Source: Bordetella genomosp. 1 (GTDB taxonomy: Bacteria > Pseudomonadota > Gammaproteobacteria > Burkholderiales > Burkholderiaceae_B). From it: a stretch of DNA of 64,000 nt. The stretch covers positions 1,240,001 through 1,304,000 of the forward strand of contig NZ_NEVL01000003.1 in NCBI RefSeq assembly GCF_002261335.1, in the 5' to 3' direction. This document shows, piece by piece, positions 27,091-35,736 of the stretch (its first letter is position 1; every line of letters starts with the position of its first letter). Below the pieces are notes generated by a model that saw nothing but the letters and a program-made list of their open reading frames with translations, was not told the DNA's origin and searched no databases. The translations under genes were made by a program, and so were the position numbers.

Positions 27091-28200
27091 ATGCAAGTCT
27101 CGTCACACCCTCCCCTCTCGTCATGCCTGCGCGCCACGCTTGCCGCCGCCGCGCTCACCGCCAGCGTCGCCGCACACGCCCAGCCGGGTGTCACGCTCTA
27201 CGGCCGGCTCAACACCGCACTCGAGTACGCCTGGATCCACGGCGGCGACGACGCTCACGGCGGCGCGCGCATGACCAACAACCGCTCGGTGTTCGGCCTG
27301 CGCGGCGTGGAAGACCTGGGCGACGGTCTTTCCGCGATCTTCCAGATCGAGAGCGGCATCGCGCTCAACGACGGCCGCGGCCAGATCGCCAGCCGCAATA
27401 CCCGCGTCGGGCTGGACTCGCCCTACGGCACGCTGTTTCTCGGCCACTGGCACACGGCCTACACCGAGGCCACCATGAAGCTCGACCCGTTCTATCCCAC
27501 CACGGCCGGCTACATGGCGCTGATCGGCAACGGCTCGGCGGCCAGCACCAGCAACGTCTCCAACACCAGCTCCTTCGACCGGCGCCAGCAGAACTCGCTG
27601 CAATACCGCTCGGCCCAATGGCGCGGCCTGAGCGCGGGCCTGTCGTGGGGCCTGCCGCAGGAACACATGGACACCCCGCGCAATCCGCAACTCTTCTCCG
27701 GCGCCGCGAGCTACCGCGAAGGGCCCGTCGCGCTGGCGCTTGCGTACGAACAGCACCGCAACTACCAGGCGGCGCGCACGCACGACGAGGCGTACAAGAT
27801 CGGCCTGTCGTATGCCTTCCCCACCACCCAGGTGAACCTGGTCTACGAGCAGCTGCGCTACCGCACCGGCAGCGGTGATCTGGCCCGCAAGGGCTACTAC
27901 CTGTCGGTGGTGCAGCAGGTCGGCAGCGGCAGCCTCACGGCCGCGGTGGGCGTGGCCGCCAACGGCACCGGCTCCGTCGACGCGCCCATCGGCATGATCG
28001 CGAGCGGTGCGAAGACGGGCGCGGTGCAATACACGCTGGGCTACGAACAGCCCCTGTCCAAGCGCACCTCGGTCTACGGCTACTACTCGCGCATCCGCAA
28101 TCGCGCCAACGCCGCCTACGACTTCGCCATCAACGATCTGGGCGTGACGGCCGGCGCGAGTCCGCAGACCCTCGCGCTGGGCCTGCGCCACAACTTCTGA
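27091..28200 (+). CDS. Outer-membrane general porin (Gram-negative porin family)
   Basis: A 369-aa precursor. The signal peptide runs to VAAHA (about 30), and the mature chain starts QPGVTLYGRLNTALEY, as in Bordetella and Burkholderia trimeric porins. The diagnostic RSVFGLRGVEDLGDGLSAIFQIESG follows (about 66-90), then alternating barrel strands, ending LALGLRHNF with the terminal Phe needed for assembly. The loop NGSAASTSNVSNTSSFDRR may be the constriction loop. The ATG is preceded by GGAG 6 bases upstream. A strong terminator follows 17 bp after the stop. Confidence 0.95.
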   Translation: MQVSSHPPLSSCLRATLAAAALTASVAAHAQPGVTLYGRLNTALEYAWIHGGDDAHGGARMTNNRSVFGLRGVEDLGDGLSAIFQIESGIALNDGRGQIASRNTRVGLDSPYGTLFLGHWHTAYTEATMKLDPFYPTTAGYMALIGNGSAASTSNVSNTSSFDRRQQNSLQYRSAQWRGLSAGLSWGLPQEHMDTPRNPQLFSGAASYREGPVALALAYEQHRNYQAARTHDEAYKIGLSYAFPTTQVNLVYEQLRYRTGSGDLARKGYYLSVVQQVGSGSLTAAVGVAANGTGSVDAPIGMIASGAKTGAVQYTLGYEQPLSKRTSVYGYYSRIRNRANAAYDFAINDLGVTAGASPQTLALGLRHNF

Positions 28201-28217
28201 ACGCGCGCAACAACGAC

Positions 28218-28253
28218 AACGCCCGCCGGGATGCGGGATCCCGGCGGGCGTTT
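28218..28253. terminator. Strong bidirectional terminator behind the porin gene
   Basis: A perfect 15-bp stem (28218-28232 with 28238-28252) with loop GCGGG and a short TTT on the plus side. It separates the convergent porin (stop 28200) and MHS transporter (stop 28271). Confidence 0.85.
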
Positions 28254-28270
28254 CGACGCCTTGCGCGGCC

Positions 28271-29590
28271 TTACTGCTGCAGCGGCGCCTTGGCGGTTTC
28301 CTTCGCGGCGAACACCGAGACGGCGGTCAGCACCAGGGCGAACACCACGTAGAGCGACACCGCCACCGTGCTGCCATACGACTTGAACAGGCTGGTGATG
28401 ATGAGCGGCGCGAAGCCGCCGCCCACGATGCCGGCCAGCGTGTAGGCCAGCGAGGATCCGGCGTAGCGCACCCGGCCCGGGAACTGTTCCGTCACGAAGG
28501 CGGCTTGCGGGCCGTACATCATGGCGTGGATCAGCAGGCCGCCGACCACCGCGACGCAGATCGCGAACGGGCTGGCCTGGTCCATCAGGAAGAAGAACAC
28601 GAAGGCCCAGAGCATGCCCAGCACCGCGCCGAGCAGGTAGACCGGGCGGCGGCCGATCCTGTCGGACAGCGCGCCGAACATCGGCACGGTCACCGCGTTG
28701 AGCGCGGCGCCGATCATGGTGGCGGTCAGCGCGAGCGGTCGCGACAGGTTCAGCACCGTGGTCACGTAGGTCAGCGTGAACACCACCACCAGCGCGTACA
28801 GCACGTCGCTGCCGATGCGCGAGCCGCCGGCGATCAGCAGCTGGCGCCAGTAGGTCACCAGCACGTCCTTGATCGGGGCCTTGGCGGTTTCGCGCTTCTC
28901 TTCCATTTCACGGAACACCGGCGTCTCTTCCACGCCGCGACGCAGCCACAGGCCGAACAGCACCAGCGCCACGCTGGAGATGAACGGAATGCGCCAGCCC
29001 CAGGCCTGGAAGTCCTCGGCCGACAGCGACGCCGAGATCACCGCGATGAAGCCGGTGCCGATCAGCGTGCCGCACGACGGGCCGACCTGCGTGAACGAGG
29101 CGTTGCGGCCTCGCTGGTTCGGCTTGCCGTGTTCCATCGACAGCAGCACCGCGCCGGCCCACTCGCCGCCGAGCGCCACGCCCTGCACGAATCGCAGCGC
29201 CACCAGCGCCACCGGCGCCCACACACCCCAGGTGTTGTAGGTGGGCAGCAGGCCCATCATGCCGGTCGACACGCCCATGATGACGAGTGTCGCCACCAGC
29301 ACGAACTTGCGGCCCAGGCGATCGCCGAGATGGCCGAACACGAAACCGCCCAGCGGGCGCGAAATGTACCCCACGGCGTAGGTCGAGAACGCCAGGATGG
29401 TGCCGGTCAGCGGATCGAACGACGGAAAGAAGATCGCGTTGAAAACCAGCGCGGCCATGAGGTTGTAGACCGTGAAGTCGTACCACTCCAGCGTGGTGCC
29501 CACCGAGCTGGCCATCGCCAGCCGGCGCATCTTCTTGTTGTGCCCGTCCGGGCTCGCCGATGCGGGTGCGTCGAGCGTGTGTTCTGCCAT
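28271..29590 (-). CDS. MHS-family MFS transporter (metabolite:H+ symporter, ShiA/ProP-like)
   Basis: A 439-aa, 12-helix transporter. MHS-family marks are SVGTTLEWYDFTVYNLMAALVF in helix 1, GFVFGHLGDRLGRKFVL (about 83-99), RFVQGVALGGEWAGAVLL in helix 4 and GALSDRIGRRPVYLLGA in the second half. Family members import compounds such as shikimate, proline/betaine, citrate or 2-oxoglutarate; the substrate is not evident. GGGGAA lies 6 bases before the ATG. It follows the small alpha/beta-barrel gene by 62 bp and is probably in the same leftward unit, downstream of a LysR regulator. Confidence 0.92.
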   Translation of the reverse strand: MAEHTLDAPASASPDGHNKKMRRLAMASSVGTTLEWYDFTVYNLMAALVFNAIFFPSFDPLTGTILAFSTYAVGYISRPLGGFVFGHLGDRLGRKFVLVATLVIMGVSTGMMGLLPTYNTWGVWAPVALVALRFVQGVALGGEWAGAVLLSMEHGKPNQRGRNASFTQVGPSCGTLIGTGFIAVISASLSAEDFQAWGWRIPFISSVALVLFGLWLRRGVEETPVFREMEEKRETAKAPIKDVLVTYWRQLLIAGGSRIGSDVLYALVVVFTLTYVTTVLNLSRPLALTATMIGAALNAVTVPMFGALSDRIGRRPVYLLGAVLGMLWAFVFFFLMDQASPFAICVAVVGGLLIHAMMYGPQAAFVTEQFPGRVRYAGSSLAYTLAGIVGGGFAPLIITSLFKSYGSTVAVSLYVVFALVLTAVSVFAAKETAKAPLQQ

Positions 29591-29652
29591 CGTATTCCCC
29601 TTCTATGGTGCGGGGCGCCCGCCTTCGGGCGCCCGGTCAGTCTCGTCGGCCC

Positions 29653-30303
29653 TCAGGCCAGGTCGGCGGCGGTGAGCTTCCAGCCCAGCGCCATCAGCCA
29701 GCCCGCTTCGACGGGCACGCCGAACGCGGCCGCGGCCTGCGCGCGCAGTGCCCGCGCGGCGTCGGCGGTGCTGGCCTCGATCACGTAGATCGGCAGCAAC
29801 TGGCGGTTTTCGGTGCTTTCGCGCGGCAGCGGCGAGCTCAGCGTGGCGTCGGGCGTGAGCAGGTAGCCGTGGATGAACCCGTCCCGGGCGGCCAGTTCGG
29901 CGCCCAGCTTGAGCGCGGCCGCGCTGTCGGCGGCAGTGCCGAGCGGCAGCACGACCAGGTGGGCGCCGCTGCCGAAGCCGGTGGTGGCCTCGACCGCGCA
30001 CACGCGGCGCATCGGGTTGCGCATGCGGTCCAGGTTGGTCACGGACCAGGCGGTCTGCTGGCCGAACGCGGCGCGATAGTCATCGGACGTGAAGGCGCCG
30101 AGGTCGCGGGTGCGGTACAGGCCGAGATACTTGCGGCCGCCCTCGACGCTGGAATAGCGCGCGCCCGACAGAAAGCCCGGGATGCGCACGCGCTCTTCCA
30201 CGTGCTCGCGGTCGTACCAGCGGTTGAAATCGAGTTCTTCGGCAGGATCGACGTCGGTCGCGACGAACAGCATGCCGTTCAGGGAATCTTGGTGGGAAGT
30301 CAT
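29653..30303 (-). CDS. Dimeric alpha/beta-barrel (EthD/DUF4286-like) protein
   Basis: A 216-aa protein with NGMLFVATDVDPAEELDFNRWYDREHVEERVRIPGFLSGARYSSVEGG near the start (about 9-55). This is the pattern of small ferredoxin-like alpha/beta domains in which Trp-Tyr-Asp/His residues line a cleft (EthD, DUF4286 and similar). The second half (LPIYVIEASTADAARALRAQA) looks like a second, weaker copy, so the chain may fold as a pseudo-dimer. Such proteins act in degradation of aromatic or polyketide-like compounds. A role beside an MHS transporter and LysR regulator in catabolism is inference. Confidence 0.75.
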   Translation of the reverse strand: MTSHQDSLNGMLFVATDVDPAEELDFNRWYDREHVEERVRIPGFLSGARYSSVEGGRKYLGLYRTRDLGAFTSDDYRAAFGQQTAWSVTNLDRMRNPMRRVCAVEATTGFGSGAHLVVLPLGTAADSAAALKLGAELAARDGFIHGYLLTPDATLSSPLPRESTENRQLLPIYVIEASTADAARALRAQAAAAFGVPVEAGWLMALGWKLTAADLA

Positions 30304-30373
30304 GGCTGAGATGCGCCTTTCCTAAATAACGGAAGGCACTATCTTCATGCCCGGCCGCCTCGGCCGACAAACG

Positions 30374-30405
30374 AGTAATTTTGTGGACCGCGCAATAAAA
30401 TTTAT
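30374..30405. promoter_or_regulatory. AT-rich intergenic segment with a small inverted repeat
   Basis: In the 124-bp gap between the LysR gene and the alpha/beta-barrel gene, ATAAA-a-TTTAT (30395-30405) is a perfect inverted repeat in an AT-rich patch (30374-30405). It is a plausible regulator or -10 region for the downstream pair, but no -35 stands out. Confidence 0.35.
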
Positions 30406-30427
30406 ACGGCGCGTCTCAGGGTAAATC

Positions 30428-31339
30428 CTATTGCGCGCTGCCCAGAGGCGGCGGTTGCACCGAGGTCGTGAACTGGTCGGAAGCGCGACAGGCGAGCTCG
30501 GCCACCAGGCGGATCGCGTCGCTCGACGCGCCTTCGAGATAGCTCACCACCAGCCGCTGCGGCGGCACCACGGCGTCGGTGCGCAGGATCTGCAGCTCGC
30601 CGCGTGCCACGTATTCGTAGATCGGCGGCAGCGGCACCAGCGCGCGGCCGAAGTTGCTGCGCACCAGGCGCGCCAGCGCGGAGATCGAGCTCACGCAATG
30701 CACCTTGCCCAGCGGCATGCCGGCATCGCGGTAGAGATTCTTGAGCGCCTCGTGCGGCTGCGAGCCGGGGCTCATCGTGAGCACGGGCACCCGCAGCAGC
30801 TCTTCCACGGTTGCGCTCTCCTCGCCGCCGGCCGGCCCGACCCAGCCCATCTCCATCGGCAGGCACGGCAGGTTCACGGCGCCGGCCTCGGTCACCGCAT
30901 CGGTCTGCAACGCGATGTCGAGCGAGCCTTCGCGCAGGCCGCGGTGCAGCGCGCGCGTGGTCTCGGAGGTGAGCTGCACCTCGATGCCGGGATAGGTGGA
31001 ACGCAGATTGGTGAGAAAGCCGATGAGCCAGGTGTGCACCACGGTCTCGATCGCGCCGATGCGCACCAGGCCGAACACCTCGTCGCCGCTGCGGCCCAGC
31101 GACAGGATCTGCTGGCGCAGCTCGAGCAGGCGTTCGCCATAGTCGAGCAGGCGTGTGCCGACAGCGGTCAGGCGCAACTCCTTGGAGTCGCGCTCGAACA
31201 GGCGCGCGCCGATGTCTTCTTCGAGCGAGGCGATGCGGTTGGCCACCGCCGCCTGCGTGATGTGCAGGCGATCGCTGGCCGCGCGGAAGCTGCCCAGCCG
31301 GGCGGACCATAGAAAGGCTTCGACGAAACGCGTGTTCAT
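30428..31339 (-). CDS. LysR-family transcriptional regulator
   Basis: A 303-aa regulator. The helix-turn-helix domain (about 3-62) reads FVEAFLWSARLGSFRAASDRLHITQAAVANRIASLEEDIGARLFER. The effector domain includes VRIGAIETVVHTWLIGFLTNLRSTYPGIEVQL and a C-terminal SDAIRLVAELACRASDQF. It lies 124 bp upstream of the alpha/beta-barrel and MHS genes on the same strand, an arrangement that suggests it controls them. It begins 18 bp after the small hypothetical gene. Confidence 0.93.
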   Translation of the reverse strand: MNTRFVEAFLWSARLGSFRAASDRLHITQAAVANRIASLEEDIGARLFERDSKELRLTAVGTRLLDYGERLLELRQQILSLGRSGDEVFGLVRIGAIETVVHTWLIGFLTNLRSTYPGIEVQLTSETTRALHRGLREGSLDIALQTDAVTEAGAVNLPCLPMEMGWVGPAGGEESATVEELLRVPVLTMSPGSQPHEALKNLYRDAGMPLGKVHCVSSISALARLVRSNFGRALVPLPPIYEYVARGELQILRTDAVVPPQRLVVSYLEGASSDAIRLVAELACRASDQFTTSVQPPPLGSAQ

Positions 31340-31357
31340 GCAGGCGGGCGCCGCGCG

Positions 31358-31705
31358 TCAGGCGCGGCGGGCGCGTTCGTGCGGATCGTCGATCTCGCGC
31401 TGGAGCTCGGCGATCAGCCACTCGAACCACTGATGCTCGGCGCGCGCATACACGGCGGCGGCCGGGGTCTTGCCCTGGCGCCAGCCGGCCTGATGCACGT
31501 CGAGCCACAGCGCGAGGCTCTTCTGCGGCGCCAGCAGGCCCGAGAGCCAGGTCCAGAGATAGGTCGCGAGCGAACGCTTGTAGCCCTTGGCGCATTGATA
31601 CAGCGTGGGCTCGAGCGGCAGCTCGCCGGCGCGCGCCAGGCGGGCCTGCACCCGGCGCAGGATCTCCACGGCGGCCTGCAGGTCTTGCGTGCTGAGTTTT
31701 TTCAT
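31358..31705 (-). CDS. Small conserved hypothetical protein
   Basis: A 115-aa protein, start ATG at 31705 with GGAGAA 6-7 bases upstream. It is helical and basic, without signal or membrane segment: LQAAVEILRRVQARLARAGELP, then ALWLDVHQAGWRQGKTPAAAVYARAEHQWFEWLIAELQREIDDP. The Trp-rich C-terminal half could be a protein-protein interface. I cannot assign a family. It lies between the TatD gene and a LysR gene, 18 bp from the latter. Confidence 0.7.
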   Translation of the reverse strand: MKKLSTQDLQAAVEILRRVQARLARAGELPLEPTLYQCAKGYKRSLATYLWTWLSGLLAPQKSLALWLDVHQAGWRQGKTPAAAVYARAEHQWFEWLIAELQREIDDPHERARRA

Positions 31706-31795
31706 GTGAGCTTCTCCAGGAGATCGGCGGTGCGGCACGCGCACGGCACAGCGCGGATTATCGCCGCCCGCGCGCGCCGGGGGAAGCCGTCGCGA

Positions 31796-32647
31796 TCACG
31801 CGCGCTCCAGCCAGCGGTCCAGGCGGGGCAGCACGCGGCGCGCGGCGGCGGTGGTGCCGGCCTCGATCTCGGCCAGCGGCAGCCCGCGCAGCTCGGCCAG
31901 CACGGCGCCGATGCGCGGCAGCCAGGCCGGCGAGTTGCGCCGGTCGGGTTCGTGCAGCCAGGCCGGCGGGATGCGCCGGTCGGGTTCGTGCAGCCAGGCC
32001 GGCGGGATGTCGGGCGCATCGGTTTCGAGCACCAGGTGCGACAGGTCGATATCGGTGGCGTGGCGGCGGATCTGCAGCGCGCGCTCGAAGGTCATGGCGC
32101 CGCCCAGCCCCAGCGCGAAGCCCTGCGCCACGAAGGCCTGGGCCTGCTGCGCGCTGCCGTTGAAGGCGTGCGCGATGCCGCCGGCGAGATTGCGTTGCCG
32201 CCGCAGATACTTGAGCAGGATGTCCTGCGAGCGGCGCACGTGCAGCAGCACCGGCAGGCCGTACTCGGCCGCCAGGCCGAGCTGGGCCGCGTAAAAGCGT
32301 TCCTGCCGTTCGCGCGGTTCGCCGCTGGCGATCTCCGGCACGAAGAAGTCCAGGCCGATCTCGCCGATCGCCACGAAACGCGGATCGGGCAAGGCCGCCT
32401 CGATGGCCGCCCGCAGCACGTCCAGATCGCCGTCGCGTGCGCGGCCGACGTACAGGGGATGGATGCCGAGCGCGTAGGTGCCGCCCTCGAACTGCCGGGC
32501 CAGCGTCGCGACCGTCTCGAAATTGGCGGCCTCGATGGCCGGAATGACGATCGCGCCGACCCCGGCGGCCTGCGCCGCGCGCGCCACCTCGAGCCGGTCC
32601 GGATCGAACTCGGCGGCGTCGAGATGGCAGTGGGTGTCGATGAACAC
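31796..32647 (-). CDS. TatD-family metal-dependent hydrolase (YcfH type) with a 12-residue duplication
   Basis: A 283-aa TatD-superfamily DNase/hydrolase. The start is a GTG at 32647 (GGAG 7 bases upstream), giving FIDTHCHLD at once. All metal ligands are visible: HxH in THCHLD (5-10), Glu in IGEIGLDFF, His in LLHVRRS, His in AHAFNG and Asp in LETDAPD. After that Asp, where relatives have one short PPxxxHRGKxNEP-type loop, the segment IPPAWLHEPDRR occurs twice in a row because of an exact 36-bp tandem repeat. The loop lines the active-site mouth, so the duplication could alter substrate access. It lies 42 bp behind lolD, as ycfH-type genes often do near lol genes. Confidence 0.92.
   Translation of the reverse strand: MFIDTHCHLDAAEFDPDRLEVARAAQAAGVGAIVIPAIEAANFETVATLARQFEGGTYALGIHPLYVGRARDGDLDVLRAAIEAALPDPRFVAIGEIGLDFFVPEIASGEPRERQERFYAAQLGLAAEYGLPVLLHVRRSQDILLKYLRRQRNLAGGIAHAFNGSAQQAQAFVAQGFALGLGGAMTFERALQIRRHATDIDLSHLVLETDAPDIPPAWLHEPDRRIPPAWLHEPDRRNSPAWLPRIGAVLAELRGLPLAEIEAGTTAAARRVLPRLDRWLERA
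31937..32008. repeat. Exact 36-bp tandem direct repeat inside the TatD gene
   Basis: 31937-31972 and 31973-32008 are identical 36-base units (12 codons). A further partial copy (about 15 bases, 31919-31933) abuts the left end. The unit is a multiple of three, so the frame is kept. Slippage between units would expand or contract the protein loop. Confidence 0.95.
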
Positions 32648-32689
32648 AGGCGGCTCCGCAAGCGCGGGCGTGGCGCGGCCGGCTGGCGA

Positions 32690-33386
<697 letters not shown>

Positions 33387-33394
<8 letters not shown>

Positions 33395-34667
33395 GGCGCA
33401 GCACCTGGGCCGGTTGCAGGCGCGAGGCGCGCCAGCTGGGGTAGAGGGTGGCCAGCAGCGACAGCACCAGCGAGGTCACGCCGATGATCGCGATGTCCTG
33501 AACCTGCGGGTCGGACGGCAAGGCACTGATGAAATAGATTTCGCGCGGCAGGAAATGCACGCCCAGCAACCCTTCGATGAAGGGCACGATCACGTCCACG
33601 TTGTACGCGATCAGCATGCCGCCGGCGACGCCGGCGATGGTGCCGATCACGCCGATCAGCGCGCCCTGCACCAGGAAGATGCGCGCCACTTCGCCCGGCC
33701 CCGCGCCCAGCGTGCGCAGGATGGCGATGTCGGACTGCTTGTCTTTCACGGCCATCACCAGCGACGACAGCAGGTTGAACGCCGCCACGGCCACGATCAG
33801 GGCCAGGATCAGGAACATCATGCGCTTTTCGGTCTGCACCGCGGCGAACCAGGTGCGGTTGTTGCGCGACCAGTCGGAGGCCATCACATAGGGCGGCAGC
33901 ACCTTGGTCAGCTCGGCCGCCACCTGCGGCGCGCGCTGCATGTCGGCGATGCGCAGCCGCACGCCGGCCGTGCCGCTGTCGCGGAACACCCGCGCCGCGT
34001 CGTCGTCGTCGACGAACACGAGCGAGGAGTCGTATTCATAGTGGCCCGAGGAGAAGGTGCCCACGATCGTGAACTGGCGCATGCGCGGCGCGAAGCCGGC
34101 CGGGCTGATCGAGCCCTGCGGCGCCAGCATCAGCACGGTGTCGCCCACCTTCACGCCCATGTCGTCGGCCAGATCGCTGCCGAGCACGGCGCCGAAGCTG
34201 CCGGGCACGAGGTCGGCCAGCTTGCCGCTCACCATCTGCTTGGGCAGGTCGGAGACCTTGCCTTCGAGCGCCGGGTCGATGCCGCGCACCTGCACGCCGC
34301 GCAGCGCCTGGCCGCGCACCAGCATGCCCTGCGCCGCCACGAAGGGTGCCTCGCCGCGCACCTCGGGATTCTGTTTGGCGGCATTGCCGAACTGATCCCA
34401 TTGGGCCAGCACCCGGTCGGGCAGCGCCCCCGGGATATAGAGTTCGATGTGGGGCAGCACCGACAGCATGCGGTCGCGCACTTCCTTCTGGAAGCCGTTC
34501 ATCACCGACAGCACCACGATCAGGGCGGCAACGCCCAGGCCGATCCCGGCCATCGATGTGGCGGCGATGAAGGAAATGAAGCGGTCGCGTCGACCGCTGC
34601 GCCGACCGAGGCGCGCCATGCCCGCGTAGCGGGCGCCAATCCAGAGTTCGTAGGGTATTTTCAGCAC
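33387..34667 (-). CDS. Lipoprotein-releasing system permease (LolC/LolE/LolF type)
   Basis: A 426-aa inner-membrane permease with the four-helix MacB/FtsX topology: one helix at about 28-55 (FISFIAATSMAGIGLGVAALIVVLSVMNGFQKEV), a large periplasmic domain, then three helices at about 280-310, 325-360 and 385-412. The C-terminal YPSWRASRLQPAQVLRHD is typical. Only one permease gene accompanies lolD here, whereas E. coli has lolC and lolE, so a LolF-like homodimer is likely. The start is a GTG at 34667. CATAAT at 34679-34674 places the predicted transcript start at or within a base of that GTG, so the mRNA may be leaderless. Confidence 0.92.
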
Positions 34668-34673
34668 GAGCGC

Positions 34674-34787
34674 ATTATGGCATTAACGGGGACCGGCCGG
34701 CGCGCCCCGTGGCACGCCGCACCGCCTCTGGATCAGAGCCCGGCGCGGCCGGATGGTTCCGCGTGCGGCGCGAGGCCGCACTACAAT
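34674..34787. promoter_or_regulatory. Divergent promoters with apparent leaderless starts
   Basis: Leftward, CATAAT (34679-34674) predicts transcription from about 34667, the G of the permease GTG. Rightward, TACAAT (34782-34787) predicts about 34794, one base before the ATG at 34795. Neither has a convincing -35. No Shine-Dalgarno sequence precedes either start, which fits leaderless translation. Confidence 0.4.
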
Positions 34788-34794
34788 GCCGCTC

Positions 34795-35736
34795 ATGCTG
34801 ATCGTGATTCCGGGCGCCCTGCCCGACCTCCCCGTGGCCGGCGAACTGGCCCGCCACCTGCCGCAACGCGCGCCGGTGCTGCACGCCTGGCTGCAGGCGG
34901 CGCGCGCCGAGACCACCGGCTTCGACCTGCGCGCCAAAGGCTGCACGCCGTTCGAAGCGTGGCAGCTCCAACGCGCCGGCTTCACGCCCGCCCCCGGCCA
35001 ATCCACCGGCGCCGGCCTCGGCCCCCTGCGCGACCCGGGCGCGCCGGCCGGTGAGCCGGTCTGGCTGGCCGAGCTGGTGCACCTGGCGCTGGGCACCGAC
35101 CAGGCCACCCTGCTGCCCCCCGACCAGCTCGACCTGCGGCCCGAAGAGGGCCAGGCGCTGTACCAGCTGGCGGCCCCGCTGATCGCCGAACACGGCTTCG
35201 GCGTCGAGGTGGTCGACCCGGCGCGCTGGCGCCTGCGCCTGCCCGACGGTCTCGCGCCGCGCAGCGCCAGCCCGGCCGCGGTGGCCGGCCAGCGCCTCGA
35301 CGCCTGGTGGCAACACGACGCCGCCACCCGCCCGTGGCGCCGCCTGCTCAATGAAATACAGATGGCCTGGCACGAACAACCGGTCAACGAGGCGCGCGCC
35401 GCGCGCGGCGTAGCCCCGGTCAACGGCCTCTGGCTGTATGGCGGCGCCCTGCCCTGGTCACCTGCCGCCGCCTCGCCGGCGCACGTGCTGGATGGCCTGC
35501 ACACGCCGCAACGCGAGGGCGACTGGGGCTGCTGGCTCGACGCCCTGGCCCGGCTCGACGCCGAACACCTGGCGCCGCTGGCCGATGCCCGCCACGCACC
35601 GCGCCAGCCCGTCGAGCTGCTGCTGCTGGGCGCCGACCGGCGCGCCCGCCTCACCCTGAAACCGCGCACGGGCCTGGCCAAGTGGCTGCCCGCGCCCAAG
35701 CACAACTGGAACGCCTGGTGGTCACACCCCGTCTAA
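34795..35736 (+). CDS. Conserved hypothetical protein upstream of recJ (possible phosphoglycerate-mutase-like)
   Basis: A 313-aa cytosolic protein. I start at the ATG at 34795 (MLIVIPGALPDL); the ATG at 34786 lies inside the probable -10. The opening IVIPGALPDLPVAGELARHLPQRAPVLHAWLQAA and the later LNEIQMAWHEQPVNEARAARGVAPVNGLWLYGGALPW (about 195-230) resemble a family conserved next to recJ in Burkholderiales. Similar proteins have been labelled cofactor-independent phosphoglycerate mutase-like, but I see no convincing metal or phosphate motif, so I treat it as unknown. Its last 19 bases overlap the recJ start, implying coupled translation. Confidence 0.75.
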   Translation: MLIVIPGALPDLPVAGELARHLPQRAPVLHAWLQAARAETTGFDLRAKGCTPFEAWQLQRAGFTPAPGQSTGAGLGPLRDPGAPAGEPVWLAELVHLALGTDQATLLPPDQLDLRPEEGQALYQLAAPLIAEHGFGVEVVDPARWRLRLPDGLAPRSASPAAVAGQRLDAWWQHDAATRPWRRLLNEIQMAWHEQPVNEARAARGVAPVNGLWLYGGALPWSPAAASPAHVLDGLHTPQREGDWGCWLDALARLDAEHLAPLADARHAPRQPVELLLLGADRRARLTLKPRTGLAKWLPAPKHNWNAWWSHPV

